Assembly (NCBI RefSeq): GCF_037126465.1
Contig: NC_088206.1
Location: forward strand, 51,316,841 to 51,380,840
From: Ornithodoros turicata
Lineage: Eukaryota; Arthropoda; Arachnida; Ixodida; Argasidae
Length of the DNA: 64,000 bases
Direction of reading: 5' to 3'
Position numbers and translations under genes: made by a program
Notes under the pieces: generated by a model
Told to the model about the DNA's origin: nothing
The model's database searches: none
What the model saw: only the letters and a program-made list of their open reading frames with translations
Shown here: piece by piece, positions 12,822 to 23,647 of the stretch
How positions within the stretch are numbered: the first letter of the stretch is position 1
How the letters are laid out: each line of letters starts with the position of its first letter

Positions 12822-13830
12822 TGTTCCCAGCGCGACGTAGACGAAATTGCTAAGAACGTGCACATCAGCCATTTAAAGTGCACCCTTCCTGTTGTTGGGT
12901 CACTGGACCCACATCACCAAGTAATTAGTCAGCTCAGGACGCGTGGCTGTGTTCCCAGAGCGACGTAGACTAAGTTGCTAAAAACGGGCACACCAGCCCT
13001 TTAAAGTGCACCCTGCCGGTAGCTGGGTCTCTGGAACCATGTCATGAAGTAATCAGTCAGCTCAGGAGGCTTTGTTGTGTTCCCAGCACGACGTAGACGA
13101 AATTGGTAAAAACGTGCACACGAGCCCTTTAAAGCGCCATGCCTGGAGTTGGGTCGCTGGAACCATATCGCCAAGTCATCAGTCAACTCAGGACACGTGG
13201 CTGTGTTCCCAGCTCGACGTGGACGAAATTGCTAAAAACGGGGCCTCGGTGGCTCAGTCGGTAGCGTGTTCGCCTTCTGATCCCGAGATCGCGGGTTCGA
13301 ACCCGGCCGAGGACGCAGCAACTTGGTGGCAGGGTACAAGTTGCTTAGACACGCCGTCTTCGGCGATGGCCGTTAAATACGGGTTGCCGTGTGATGAGCT
13401 TTCATCGCACGTTAAAGAACCCTCAGGTGGGCAAAAGCAATCCACAGACCGACCGCTGTGGCGTCGCTCATGATCTCAGTTGTCTCGCGACGTAAACACC
13501 CAATTATTAGATTAGCTAAAAACGGGCACACCAGCCCTTTGAAGGGCACCCGACCGGTATAGTTGGGTGGCTGGAACCATGTCACCAAGTAATCAGTCAG
13601 CCAAGACGCTTTGCTGTGTTCCCAGCGCGACATATACGAAACTGCTAAAAACGGGCAGACCAGCCCTTTAAAGTGCACACTGCGTGTAGGTGGGTCGATG
13701 GAACCATATCACCAAGTAATCAGTCAGCTCAGGATGCTTTCCTCTATTCCCAGCGCGGCATAGACGAAATTGCTAAAAACGGGCACACCAGCCCTTTAAA
13801 GTGCACTTTGCCGGTAGCTCTATCGCTGGA
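12822..13830 (-). repeat. 128-bp satellite, six inverted copies (right inner arm)
   Basis: The same unit as in 11530-12812 but reversed, seen as ccagccctttaaagtgc near 12877, 12993, 13120, 13530, 13660 and 13788. The jump from 13120 to 13530 is accounted for by a SINE insertion with its target duplication. Confidence 0.93.
13242..13514 (+). mobile_element. tRNA-derived SINE, family 1
   Basis: Flanked by an 11-bp duplication GCTAAAAACGG (13231-13241 and 13515-13525) taken from the satellite unit. The head is tRNA-like, with an A-box-like TGGCTCAGTCGGTAGCG near 13250 and a B box GGTTCGAACCC near 13292. A non-tRNA body ends in a short AATTATTAGATT tail. The internal RNA polymerase III promoter appears intact. 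It is a SINE rather than a tRNA gene because of its 270-bp length and flanking duplication. Confidence 0.9.
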
Positions 13831-13899
13831 ACCATATCACTAGTGCCTTCATAATTTGCCCACGTCTCTAAGCGTCATTTAACCTAATTTCTGAATGCA

Positions 13900-14190
13900 C
13901 TTATACTGACCTCACACCCCTCAGGCCTCACCAGTGACTTCACTCACACAGACCTGGCGCCCCTCAGACCTCATGAGTGCACTCACAGGAGGTCTCATGA
14001 GGGGCAAAACCTCATGAGTGCACTCACAGAAGACTTCGTGAGGGTAAGACCTCATGAGTGCACTCACAGGAGACCTCATGAGGGTAAGAACCTCATGAGT
14101 GCACTCACGGATGGCCTGATCGCGGGCTTGCCCTCACTCACCCTCACCTCAAAGGCGTGAGGTGAGGGTGAGGGGCACTCATGAGGGCCC
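13900..14190 (-). repeat. Minisatellite-like right outer arm
   Basis: Repeats of CCTCATGAGTGCACTCAC with spacers, inverted relative to 11390-11520 on the left side of the same foldback element. Together they form the outer arms. Confidence 0.8.
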
Positions 14191-14223
14191 TCATGAGTGA
14201 GTTCGCCCAGCTATGCTCGTCCT

Positions 14224-16624
14224 TGACTCGCACTCCACCCATAAATGTACAGCAGTGAGTGGAGGATAAACAGAATATGGGCATACTACGGTCACAAAGT
14301 TCTGGTGTAACTAAGAATGTGTCATCAGCATCGTGACAAATGATTATAACATCTATGGATCTGTCATTCGAAACAGTGCCTGAATGCTGTTGCAGTACAA
14401 GATACCACGTGCATTCATTTACTGTTGGAAAGCCTTCACATATCACCACCAGGAGAATATGTGGCGTCCCGTGCACACAGCTTTCACTACATGACTGGCA
14501 CCAAATGCCTGTGACGTATGATTGTGTATGTGTCACACTTGATTATTTATTTTGTTTCCGGTAACCAGTTCTTCAATGCCATATGCGAAGAAAATAACTG
14601 CTATACAAATGTATTGCTATTCAAATATGTGGCTGGCATTAGCTTAGGCATACCATGCCATGCCCTACAAAAAACATGTCTGTGTAAGAGCTAGCTTCAC
14701 CATAGGTACAGAAATCTTGTGGTTGTGTGTGTGGCATTTTTCATTTCTTTTTAATGGGAAATTCACACTACTACTGTTTCTTTTTAGAACCCCCCTCTCC
14801 CCTCACATTTTCTATGGTACTCTTAGGGGTGCTAAAAGTTCAGTGAAGTGGACCGAAGTGGTTCCATGCTCTTCTTGTGTGCCAAGGTAATGCATATGCC
14901 CAAAATCTGAGAAACTGTTGCTTTGGGTGCTGGTATCTTGCAAACCATCTCCTATATGTTATGCATTAATTACCAGAAGTTGCCTGAAGACTCTGCATGT
15001 TCATCACTCATTACTGAAGTTAGGTGGTTAGTCATGTAGAGGCATCTACATTATTTTACCACGAATTCAGCATTGTGTCCCATACATCTGCTCCCAGGCT
15101 CCTTGATGATACGTATACACCATGCTCACTACATTAAACTGTCCAGTTGCATAGATTTGTGCTGACACAACTGGATCAATATGTCGGCTTCTGCAAAGTG
15201 CCAACTACCAATGTGGCTAAAAAAACTGAAATCGCGGAAGAAAGATATACAATCATGTAAATTTTAATAAAAGTAATACAGCACATTGTAGCTAAGATGC
15301 ACATGATTTCAAGTTGCATCCTTTTTTTTTGTATCAGCTTATTTGCATTGCGTCCATTTTTCCACTGCAGACTTCCTCGTACGGTATGATACAGATCAAT
15401 ATAGAAAGCGAGCAGGCAATAATCAGTGCTGCTGTTTTGCTGTGGCACTAAGATTTCATGTTAGAATTAGCATCTCTATAGGCGTGCCTTGCTGTGGTAT
15501 TCCAGTGTGTTGTTTCTCAAGAAATAGCACAATCTCTCAGTACAAAGGTGCACAGTCAAACCGCATAACCACACAGTGCAGAAATGCAGCCTGTGCAATA
15601 ATTTTTCATAGCTTTATCATCTGCGTAAACAAAGAAAATTAGTCGAAGCAGGCCACAAATACGGACGATACAAACATGTATGCCTCGAACGCCCAGTTGC
15701 GGAGTTGCTTGAATCATCATCTGTATTTCAGGATGTGTGCAATCCAGTAAAGTATAGAAAACTGGGAATAGTCCGAGAACTATTGCATGACTGGAAAACT
15801 AAAAAAAATGTCAAGAAAGCGGTGAAGAACTGCTGAAGTAACAATTCCCTAAATAAGTTTACACAATTGTACAGTGGCGATTATCTTTCTCATGGCATCA
15901 CACAGGCCTCTTATGTCATTTCACAGTCAAAGTTGAGTGATATGTGTAAGAGTGAAGTGATAACTGTAACTGCATCGCTATGCAAATTCTTTCGTAAATT
16001 AAAAAAAAAAGCCTGAGTAAGGTGTGATTTCAAAGATAATAGTGAATGATGCAGTCGTCGTCCTTCTGTCCACGTCTCTTTGCTGCGGAATGAATTCGTA
16101 CCAACTACCCCGGCTTCATACGCTTGTTTAGTGCATGATGTAATGTTGGCAGCTGTATTATAGCATGGCATGAGCTGTGGGGAGTTTTTAGGCATTGGTG
16201 GTGGTGATGGTTTGGCATGTAATGGTGCGATGATAATGCCAGTGAAATTGCTTACAATGCCAGTATGGAGTCGAGAGAGAAGTTTGTAAAGAATGAGCAT
16301 GAAAAAATAGATAAGTCCCCAACCAGGTATGTAAAAGTGTTTCCTGAATAATATATGGCTTTGAACAAATAAGCACAACACAATTATTGAACAAAATGGC
16401 AACACAGGCTTGTTTGTGGCTGATGTTGCAGCTGTTGTTGTGTGTGTTTTCTTTGGTCCTTTCCTATTTGCTCCATCCTTGAAACCGGTATAAGATATCC
16501 TTCTTTACGAGCTATTTGGTTAATTTTAACAACTATTTAGCACATTAACACATTTAACATCTATATTTTGTGTACATGGTCTCAAACTACAAATTCTGAA
16601 TGGCTCGGATGCAGTGTAATTTCA
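14224..16624. other. Region without a recognisable gene
   Basis: The longest frame (14536-14144, minus) runs into the terminal repeat of the adjacent foldback element and matches no family I know. The remainder is AT-rich with scattered homopolymers. No exon is supported. Confidence 0.5.
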
Positions 16625-16998
16625 TTAAAGGGACTATGAAATGATTTTTTTCTCGTTTTCATCAGAAAGTAAACCGTTTTCTGAGTCTAGAACCAAAATT
16701 TTACCTTCATCACGCGAGGAGTATTCTCGGGAGCGAATTTAAACGGAGCGGCGAAGGGAGGACAGCTGGCGCCGCACCGTGGCGAGCTGCCGAGCGGAGA
16801 CTCAGCGGGCAACTTGACGGGACCACGGCCGGCTCGGCAACACGTCATCGTGACGTGTGGCCGAGCCGAAGGATCCCGCCAGGAGCATGCGCCGTAGGAT
16901 CCCGCGTGTGCGTTCATCGGGAGTGGAAATCTCCATGACGGCAGCTTCCGCGCGATGGTCGCAGTTTATCGCAGTCGTATCCTGTGGTTTTCGTCGAC

Positions 16999-17240
16999 AT
17001 GCCGAGACGATGTTGGATAGTTGGTTGCCCTAATTTACGTCAATACTCGCCTGGTATCCAATGTCTCATGCTTCCCAGTGACGAGACGGACAGCTTTTGA
17101 TGCCACGAAGCAATCGGACCGCCGGAGTGGAAAGACGATGTATTGCCATCGACTGCTCGCGTTTTTAGCGGACATTTGCATGATCGAATTTACGAAGGGT
17201 ACGCTGAATCTCTTCAACGTACTGGATAACGAGCTCAGTG
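16999..17240 (+). pseudogene. THAP zinc-finger N-terminus of Kolobok-type protein
   Basis: From an ATG at about 16999 the frame reads MPRRCWIVGCPN, the canonical THAP start (MP, then C-x4-C, here C5 and C10). It continues to MLPSDETDSF and a TGA at about 17098. Past the stop the same frame shows ARVFSGHLHDR, where THAP proteins normally have CSxHF; here the Cys is Phe and the terminal Phe is Leu. The nonsense codon and the lost zinc ligand mean this copy is dead. THAP domains bind the ends of P-element and Kolobok-type transposons. Confidence 0.7.
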
Positions 17241-17972
17241 TCGTCTGATACAAGGTGTAGCAACCTGCCCCCCCCCCCCCCCCCACACACACACACCGGA
17301 GAAAGAACATCCACCTAAACGGCGCAAAGGTGTGAGTATTTTTCGTTATTGGGGCTAACAGAGGTCTCAGTCCCTGTGATTCAAATGCTATCCGAGATTT
17401 CAGTATTGCGTGAATGGGTTAATTCTCATCTGCGTGACTCTGAACCTTGCCGCCGCTTACGGCACAGAGAGAGTAAAAGAAAAGAAAATAGAAGTTATCG
17501 AATCTAGTCCCTAAACTCAGGTGGTGCACTGTTGATAAAATTACACTTCGTTTAGCATGATCTTAGAAACCATACTTCAACGGAATATTTATGTGATATG
17601 TTGAACATACGTATCCGTTCCTTTCTCTTCACTCAGCTGCTTTCATGTTCACAGGTGACTTCCTCAGCGGAGCCGGAAACCCCTTAGGTGAGACAGCATA
17701 ATCATTGTAACCCACTATTCAGAGCAGACAAATGCCTGTGCACCCTCTTTCCAGATTCTTTTTTAATGCAGTGTCTTGCCTACCATTCGGGCTCTGTATA
17801 TTGTTCACAAGTTTCTTTTTACCTTTTTTGTCATTTGATTTACAGTTTGCTTTATCATGTGCACAAATATGATATTGAGGGGGACATTTTCTTGTTTACA
17901 CTCCTTATCTTATAATCACTGTTGCTCAGTTAGATTACATCATTCGCATTCACCCGAACGTCCGGGTCAAAA

Positions 17973-18038
17973 GAAAGACTTCAGCTGCCATACACATGGG
18001 CCAGTACTGGCCCATGTGTATGGCAGCTGAAGTCTTTC
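17973..18038. repeat. 66-bp perfect palindrome
   Basis: Two 33-base arms with no spacer and no mismatch meet at AGTACT. The left arm begins GAAAGACTTCAGCTGCC. The symmetry ends abruptly on both sides. It could extrude as a cruciform, or reflect a head-to-head duplication or an assembly fold-over. Confidence 0.97.
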
Positions 18039-18425
18039 ACCAGGGTAACATGCCAGGACAACTCCAGCAAGTGCTGTGCAGGTCACCTCTAAATTAAAGG
18101 AACCTACCTTTGATGCACTACGTCCTCATGAGATTTTGTTCCTGCTACAACTCTGCGCTTTGTTTCACTTTACCAAAAAATAACCCTACCAACCATTATC
18201 ATACCGGTGTACTGCTGTGTTCAACCAGTTCAACTTGCTCTGGCCGTGCAGCTACTTCAGCCCTTATTTGCTGGTAACACTGGTGCCAATACAGTTGTTA
18301 GATGAGGTGTGACAGTGTAAAATAGAGCATATCCTGTGTTATATTGAAAATAAAAATTATGCATGTATAGCATATAACGTGTATACGTAGATGTTAGGTC
18401 TTAGTTATTGTACTATTTGAGCTAA

Positions 18426-18600
18426 ATGTCGATGTTTCAGCTGTTAGAGCCTGATGCCCTCGTCTTTGACGCATATACAAGTGCGCCCACACCCTCGGAG
18501 GACTCTGCCCACAGCGAGGACTCTGTCCCTGTGGCAAATGGAACAGTTCTTTCACAAAGAAAGCAGATTTCCGCCAGAAGACCAACAAGCAGTTTACTTG
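18426..18600 (+). other. Possible coding exon of the Kolobok-like element
   Basis: The frame from about 18435 reads LLEPDALVFDAYTSAP followed by an acidic, Ser/Pro-rich stretch. Composition looks protein-coding, but no family match was recognised and no splice sites were fixed. Its position between the THAP start and the right end of the element is the only contextual support. Confidence 0.3.
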
Positions 18601-20006
18601 AAATAGTACCAATTACTTGTCGTTTTTCTAATTGCAAAATATTGGGCATGCTACGTCAGTACTGGTGTTTTTTTGCTTCTTTCCAGTTACCTCAACTGGT
18701 GACTTCAAGCTTACGTAACACAATAATATAAGAGGGCATGAAGCAGACGAACTGGTGTCGTGATATTGTGTCCCCCAGTCTTAGGGATGTATTACACAGT
18801 ATTGGAAACCTGATTGAACAATAAATTTGTTAAACGACAAACAGTTATCAGATGTGCAGTGACGATGTGCAGAATACTCTTACACAATACGCTACAGCTG
18901 AGTTTTGTAGGCATGGTGGTTGGCAATGCTAAATGTTCAGATTTACGACGTGCTCAACATTGAATACAGAATACGTGCTGATAAATAAATTCTTGCATGA
19001 AACATAATCTTAGGCAAACAAGAAGTCCTTGTTGTCCGAAGCAAAGATGAAGACGGCCAGAAAGAAGAAATACAGGCAAGAAATACATATAAATACGGCA
19101 AGAAATACAGTCATCTGTAGAACAATAAATGCACAGTAAATCAAAATCGCCGGCAGACGCGAAGCTGCTTTGAATAATAACAGTAATGATGACGAAGAAC
19201 ACGAGTTGAAACAAAGTAAAACAAAACATTAGACCACCCAGTCTTTTACGATAATTTGTGCAAACAAATCGAGCAACAAAGGGGGCATCTTCCAAATATC
19301 ACAGTCACACTTCACAACGCACTTCCTTTGTTGTCAGATTGCCAACACGTAAACATAACTGCAACTGACGTAAATATAACTGCAACGCCAAGCAACCACC
19401 AGACACTTTCCATTGGTGACGGCGATACAACCAATACACGTTGCGGTGAATCGCTAGAGGCTCACGTAACTCATCAGCAAAACTCTCAAAGCCACGGAGG
19501 TACTTGAGTTCCTTGTTGTGAACGGCCGCAGAGCAGAGGACGAATACATTCGATGAAAAAGTACAGCTCACATGTCATACTTGTCAGCTCAACTGCAGCA
19601 AACGATTTACACGCAAAAAGCTGTTCATTATAGCGTGCTATCCGAACGCCTCCAACCAAGAAAACGTAATGCTCCAACTTCAACCCTCAGACGCGACCAG
19701 AGACCTTGTGACCTTCTATGTGCGACTGGACGGCGCCAGCCACAGCGCGCTCGCAGCATTACTTGACATTGCGCAACTCCGGTGACGTAACGGGAACAGA
19801 AGCGCGGTCCGTACAGTTACACCATCGACGGGAGAATGTGCGCGGGAGAGGAGGGACGCGGAAGAGACATTTCGAGCGCGCGCTCCTCACAGAGTGGAGC
19901 GATTTTTGGCCCGGAAAAATTTAATGCATATTAGTTTCTCGGCGGGAAGAACAGTTTCCAGCGAAAAAAAAGTATGGGGGTTCGGGAAACTTCATAGTCC
20001 CTTTAA

Positions 20007-22007
20007 AGTGTGGCCGTTTATTTTAGCAATTATTACGTCTGTAATGTCAAGTGCATCATAGCAGATGACAAGTAAGGACAAATATATACATTAGGTATGT
20101 TCCCATTGTGTGAAATTTCATCAGAGCAAGAGACAGTCGCAACGTAATGATCAATCTTTGTTGGCTGAACAGAACAACCATTAATGTAGTGCATTAATGA
20201 TTTGTACAATAATCTTATATGCAGAAATAAAGCAGGTCAGAGGTAAGCACAGCACCGCACTAGCAGGGGTTCACGACACTGGCAAATTCCACGCTCACAA
20301 GCAGGGACGCCCTGGGTAACTGACGAAAACAGCGCTAAACAAACAAAGAAAAAAACACACACAGGACGAGGACGTAAACAAGGCTGCACCCTGAGTACGT
20401 TTTCCGTATGAGTCACACTCCAAAGAAACACAGCCAGCAAAGAGATGGTCTAACACGTTGCAGATTTGTGACACGTTGAAAGTACCACGTCGATTTCTTA
20501 AAACTATAATACTAAAAGCTATGCGTGGGAGAGTCACCTGCAGGATAAGGTCACCCTTGCATCAGTGCTGTTTCCGTTTACAGCATACAATGATCAAGCA
20601 CTTGTACACACGTTGCGAACATGACATCAGGCTCGAAAGCGTATAAAAGACGCTGCTGGAATGCCCCATCAATCGAGAGGCTATCTTGATCGTTGCAGTT
20701 CACCACACGGGCCGCACAACAGACGATAAAAAAGCGGTGGTCGATGCGGATGACGTTATTATACGCAACCACAATCGACGACCGTACACCGACAAAAGCA
20801 CAACGATCACCTGCGCGAGGGTACCTACTGCTGCCTTTCAAGTAACATGGCAAACGCTCTCTTTTTAGCGACCATATCAAGAGCTTATCATTAACAAACA
20901 CAGAGGTAGGCATAGCGCATAACCGACGATTACCGACACCCGATCCGCAACCATACAGCAGCGCCAGCGCCGCCTGAACTTTTCTTCCGTTAACATCATA
21001 AAAAAAAAAAAAAAAAACGGGAGCCTTCCCCTTCACAATTCTGTCGTCTGCTACGTTCTCTCTCCCCTCAACCATCTCGTGACAATGTCAATAGTGCGTA
21101 TGCGTTGTGGTCACCCTTTGGTCAACCGCTCTTCCTAGGCCTCCATGTCAGGTCCCCCAAGGTCGCCATTTTCCCATGTATTTGTTCCTATCCCGATGCG
21201 TGCAATGCCGGAGGCCGCCTTTAGATACCCCATTGTTGCCAGACGTTGGCTTGCGTTTGATTGTAGCGCGCTAAAGATCCAGTTGAAGCACTATCCAAGC
21301 CAGGCCAAGTCACCGAAGGAGAAATGGACGACTGCGCCTGCGGCGCCTGGTACGACAGGTACGCTATGTGATGCACGCAGCCGTGCACTAGATCTTTCCG
21401 ATCGCTCAACACGTTTAAAAACGGGACCAAAAAGTGAAACACGACACAGAAAGTTGTTATACGCGTTTTATTTGGACATATTAAGACTAGATTCATTCGT
21501 AGAAACAACAAAAACATTTTGCCGCTAAACTTAGCGCGCTGAAGTGATCCGGAACGGCAACAGTGGGGTATCTAGTGGCGGCCTTCTTCGTTGCACGCTT
21601 TTCCGAGGTGAGTTTGGGGGACCTGCTCCATGTATTACACCAGGGGCAGATTACTGGCCACCACCGCCGTGCGTCGGCCGAGCGTGGCCCCGCCCATCGT
21701 CGCCAGAGCGCGCGCTGCCGACGCACGGCTCAGAAATGCCAGTAAAGCATGGTTCACACTGCAGCGTTTGGATGCGTGCGGACGCCCGCGTGCGACGCGT
21801 GCGACACAGACCGTCCGTAGAACTGTTCACATACATACGTGCGCCGCTAGCGTGAACCAATGAGCGCTTCACGTGATGTCATCGCGGATGAACGTCAATA
21901 TGGCGGCAGATATGTAGTCCACGAAATCTGGTGTCACAGACAGAGACGATAATTCATACGACAGCGTAAATAGTATGGCTGTTAAGTGTGTTACGACCTA
22001 TATATGA
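20007..22007. other. Unassigned region with a MITE-like inverted repeat
   Basis: No gene was recognised. Between about 21131 and 21640 inverted arms are visible: caggtcccccaa near 21150 faces ttgggggacctg-like sequence near 21613, and GGTATCTA with flanking GGCAACA near 21560 faces the complementary motif near 21220. A 15-17 base A run is at about 21000. The motif ccatgtattacacc (21628) recurs inverted near 39046, so it belongs to a dispersed family. Confidence 0.5.
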
Positions 22008-22046
22008 GAAGCTGAGGTTGTTGACTGGGCTCTTGTCGCCCAATTC

Positions 22047-23518
22047 ACGGCGGCAGCTCTTCTGCTTGAACGGCAGAGACGGGAGGGTCGAGATTGGGTC
22101 CGCGACCTCTTGCTACCGCGAAGAGAATTCGGTGAATTTCACCATTTCGTCCGGGACATGCGTCTTGGCGACGGCCAAGACTTCTTTGACTACTTCAGGA
22201 TGTCGAGAGAAAGGTACTCATTCTTACGTCTATATTTGGTTCGAAAGAGTTATCGATATGCTGGGTCTCATTACAGATTTGATCACCTCCTGTCACTAGT
22301 CGGACCTTTACTTGAGAGGCAAAATACGTCATTTCGAGAGTCAATATCGCCAGCTGAAAGGCTTAGCATCACACTAAGGTAACTATGTTGCCGCTGCGTA
22401 ATGATGACCCATGCACGTGATACCTGTGTACTCTTTTGACATGTTATTCAATTCAATGCTATACTTTCGACGCAAAGGTACCTCGCACATGGTTCATCAC
22501 AGCGAATATGTGCCATTAACTACAGGATTGGAAGGTCCACAGCAAGCGGCATCGTACGGAGTACATGTGAGGCCATCAGGCAAGCTCTGCAGCCAATCTA
22601 TTTGCCGGTAATTTCCCATTGGGTCGCTATTCACACCTTATATTTTTTAAACCTAATGAAATATAATTTCAGGCCCGATCAAAGGATGCATTTGCAAAGA
22701 TAGCGGAATACTTCTCTACAATCTGGAACTTCCCGAACTGTATAGGCGCATTAGATGGCAAGCATGTAGTAGTCCAGGCCCCTGCCAAATGTGGTTCCCT
22801 ATACTACAATTATAAAGGAACGAATAGCATTGTGCTTCTTGCAACATGTGATGCGAACTACAAGTTCATAATGATTGATGTGGGGGAATGCGGATCTAGA
22901 AGCGATGGGGGTATCTTCCGAAACAGTGATCTTTATGAAATGTTGCAGGACATGAACAACTTGCCAGAACCGATGAATCTCCCAAATACGCCAGTAAAAA
23001 TGCCTTGTGTAATTGTAGGGGACGAAGCTTTTCCTCTGATGAATAACCTAATACGGCCATATCCAGGAAGACATCTAGCCATCTCATGTAAGGTGTTTAA
23101 TTATCGGCTGTCAAGAGCTAGGAGAACCATCGAAAATGCCTTCGGAATTCTCTCTAGTCGGTGCAGGATATACCGTCAGCCTATAAACGCCTCCCTTGAG
23201 ACAGTAAATGCCATCGTGCACGCTACTGTGTGCCTGCATAACTACCTCAGCACATGTGACCAAGCACAAGGGAGACATGCGTATTGTCCTACTGGATATC
23301 CAGACTATGAGGATATGTCCGGCAACATGCACCCAAGTCAGTGGAGACAGAGTATTTCAGAGAGTGATGCTCTCAGGGACATCCCAAGAGCAGGATCAAA
23401 CATGCATGCAACGTCGGCAAAAGAACTTAGAGACGTATTTGCTAACTACTTCTGCTCTCAATCTGGGGAGCTTTCTTGGCAATATTCTGTTGTGCTAAGA
23501 GGGTCGCACCCTAAGTGA
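22047..23518 (+). CDS. HARBI1-like PIF/Harbinger transposase/nuclease, four exons
   Basis: Deduced exons are 22047-22213, 22277-22378, 22478-22607 and 22673-23518. Introns (63, 99 and 65 nt) are all GT-AG, and the joined frame is open for about 414 residues, the normal HARBI1 size. Landmarks in order: EFGEFHHFVRDM, a split FRMSRER/FDHLLSLVGPLL, SPAERLSITLR/YLA, NFPNCIGALDGKH (catalytic D about 161), VIVGDEAFPL (D about 250) and RARRTIENAFGIL (E about 287). The D/D/E triad of the DDE_4 nuclease fold is therefore complete. The start is uncertain: an ACG at 22047 is followed by the alanine run that follows ATG in relatives, so ATG-to-ACG mutation or an upstream exon is possible. Role: excision and insertion of a Harbinger element, or a domesticated nuclease. 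The 3' end faces the MADF gene. Confidence 0.85.
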
Positions 23519-23641
23519 TCTGTCTAGCATGTAAGTGAGTGATATACTCTAATGACAAACTCTCGGATGGAGGTGTGTGTCAAATAATTGGTAATGAATG
23601 ATAATAGAGAGTCAACTCCTGTATTTATTCATCAAACTGTA

Positions 23642-23647
23642 TATTAA
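23642..23647 (+). promoter_or_regulatory. Candidate poly(A) signal ATTAAA for HARBI1-like gene
   Basis: ATTAAA lies about 125 nt past the stop codon at 23518. It overlaps the stop codon region of the opposing MADF-BESS gene, so the two transcripts would overlap tail to tail. Confidence 0.4.

Larger units (their letters stand above)
10996..14215. mobile_element. hAT-like foldback element built of satellite arrays
   Basis: The ends are CATAGGTGGGC (left) and CATAGCTGGGC (read inward from the right). They are flanked by a perfect 8-bp direct repeat CTCGTCCT at 10988-10995 and 14216-14223. An 8-bp duplication and a CA-starting end are the hAT pattern. The interior holds no transposase. It is a near-symmetrical foldback: outer arms of a CCTCACxC-rich minisatellite, inner arms of a 128-bp satellite, with orientation reversing near 12,815. 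A tRNA-derived SINE sits in the right arm. I infer a non-autonomous transposon that carries or amplified satellite arrays. Confidence 0.82.
16629..20002 (+). mobile_element. Kolobok-like DNA transposon (TTAA target), decayed
   Basis: Flanked by TTAA (16625-16628 and 20003-20006), with 12-bp inverted ends AGGGACTATGAA. TTAA duplication, AGGG ends and an internal THAP-type start codon region together point to the Kolobok superfamily. The 3.37-kb length is in the range of an autonomous copy, but only fragments of coding sequence remain. It also contains C-run plus AC repeats near 17263-17298 and a 66-bp palindrome. Confidence 0.78.

Noticed and set aside
12498..12968. Open frames across the 128-bp satellite
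   Set aside because: Every satellite copy gives the same peptide in several frames on both strands; no start context or conserved domain.
13242..13330. A tRNA gene
   Set aside because: A and B boxes are present but the sequence continues into a 200-bp SINE body with an 11-bp target duplication; cloverleaf pairing was not convincing.
11530..13830. CRISPR-like regular repeats
   Set aside because: The 128-bp units are contiguous satellite monomers without unique spacers, in a eukaryotic transposon.
14144..14536. 130-codon minus-strand frame as a gene
   Set aside because: It starts in unique sequence but ends inside the terminal repeat of the foldback element and matches no known family.
16629..20002. 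piggyBac assignment for the TTAA elements
   Set aside because: Ends begin AGGG rather than CC(C/T), and a THAP-type start is present in one; Kolobok fits better, though no DDE core was found to settle it.
21993..22060. An upstream ATG exon at 21899 (ATGGCGGCAGAT) for the HARBI1-like gene
   Set aside because: Reads into TAG within six codons and no donor of the right phase joins it to 22017 or 22047.
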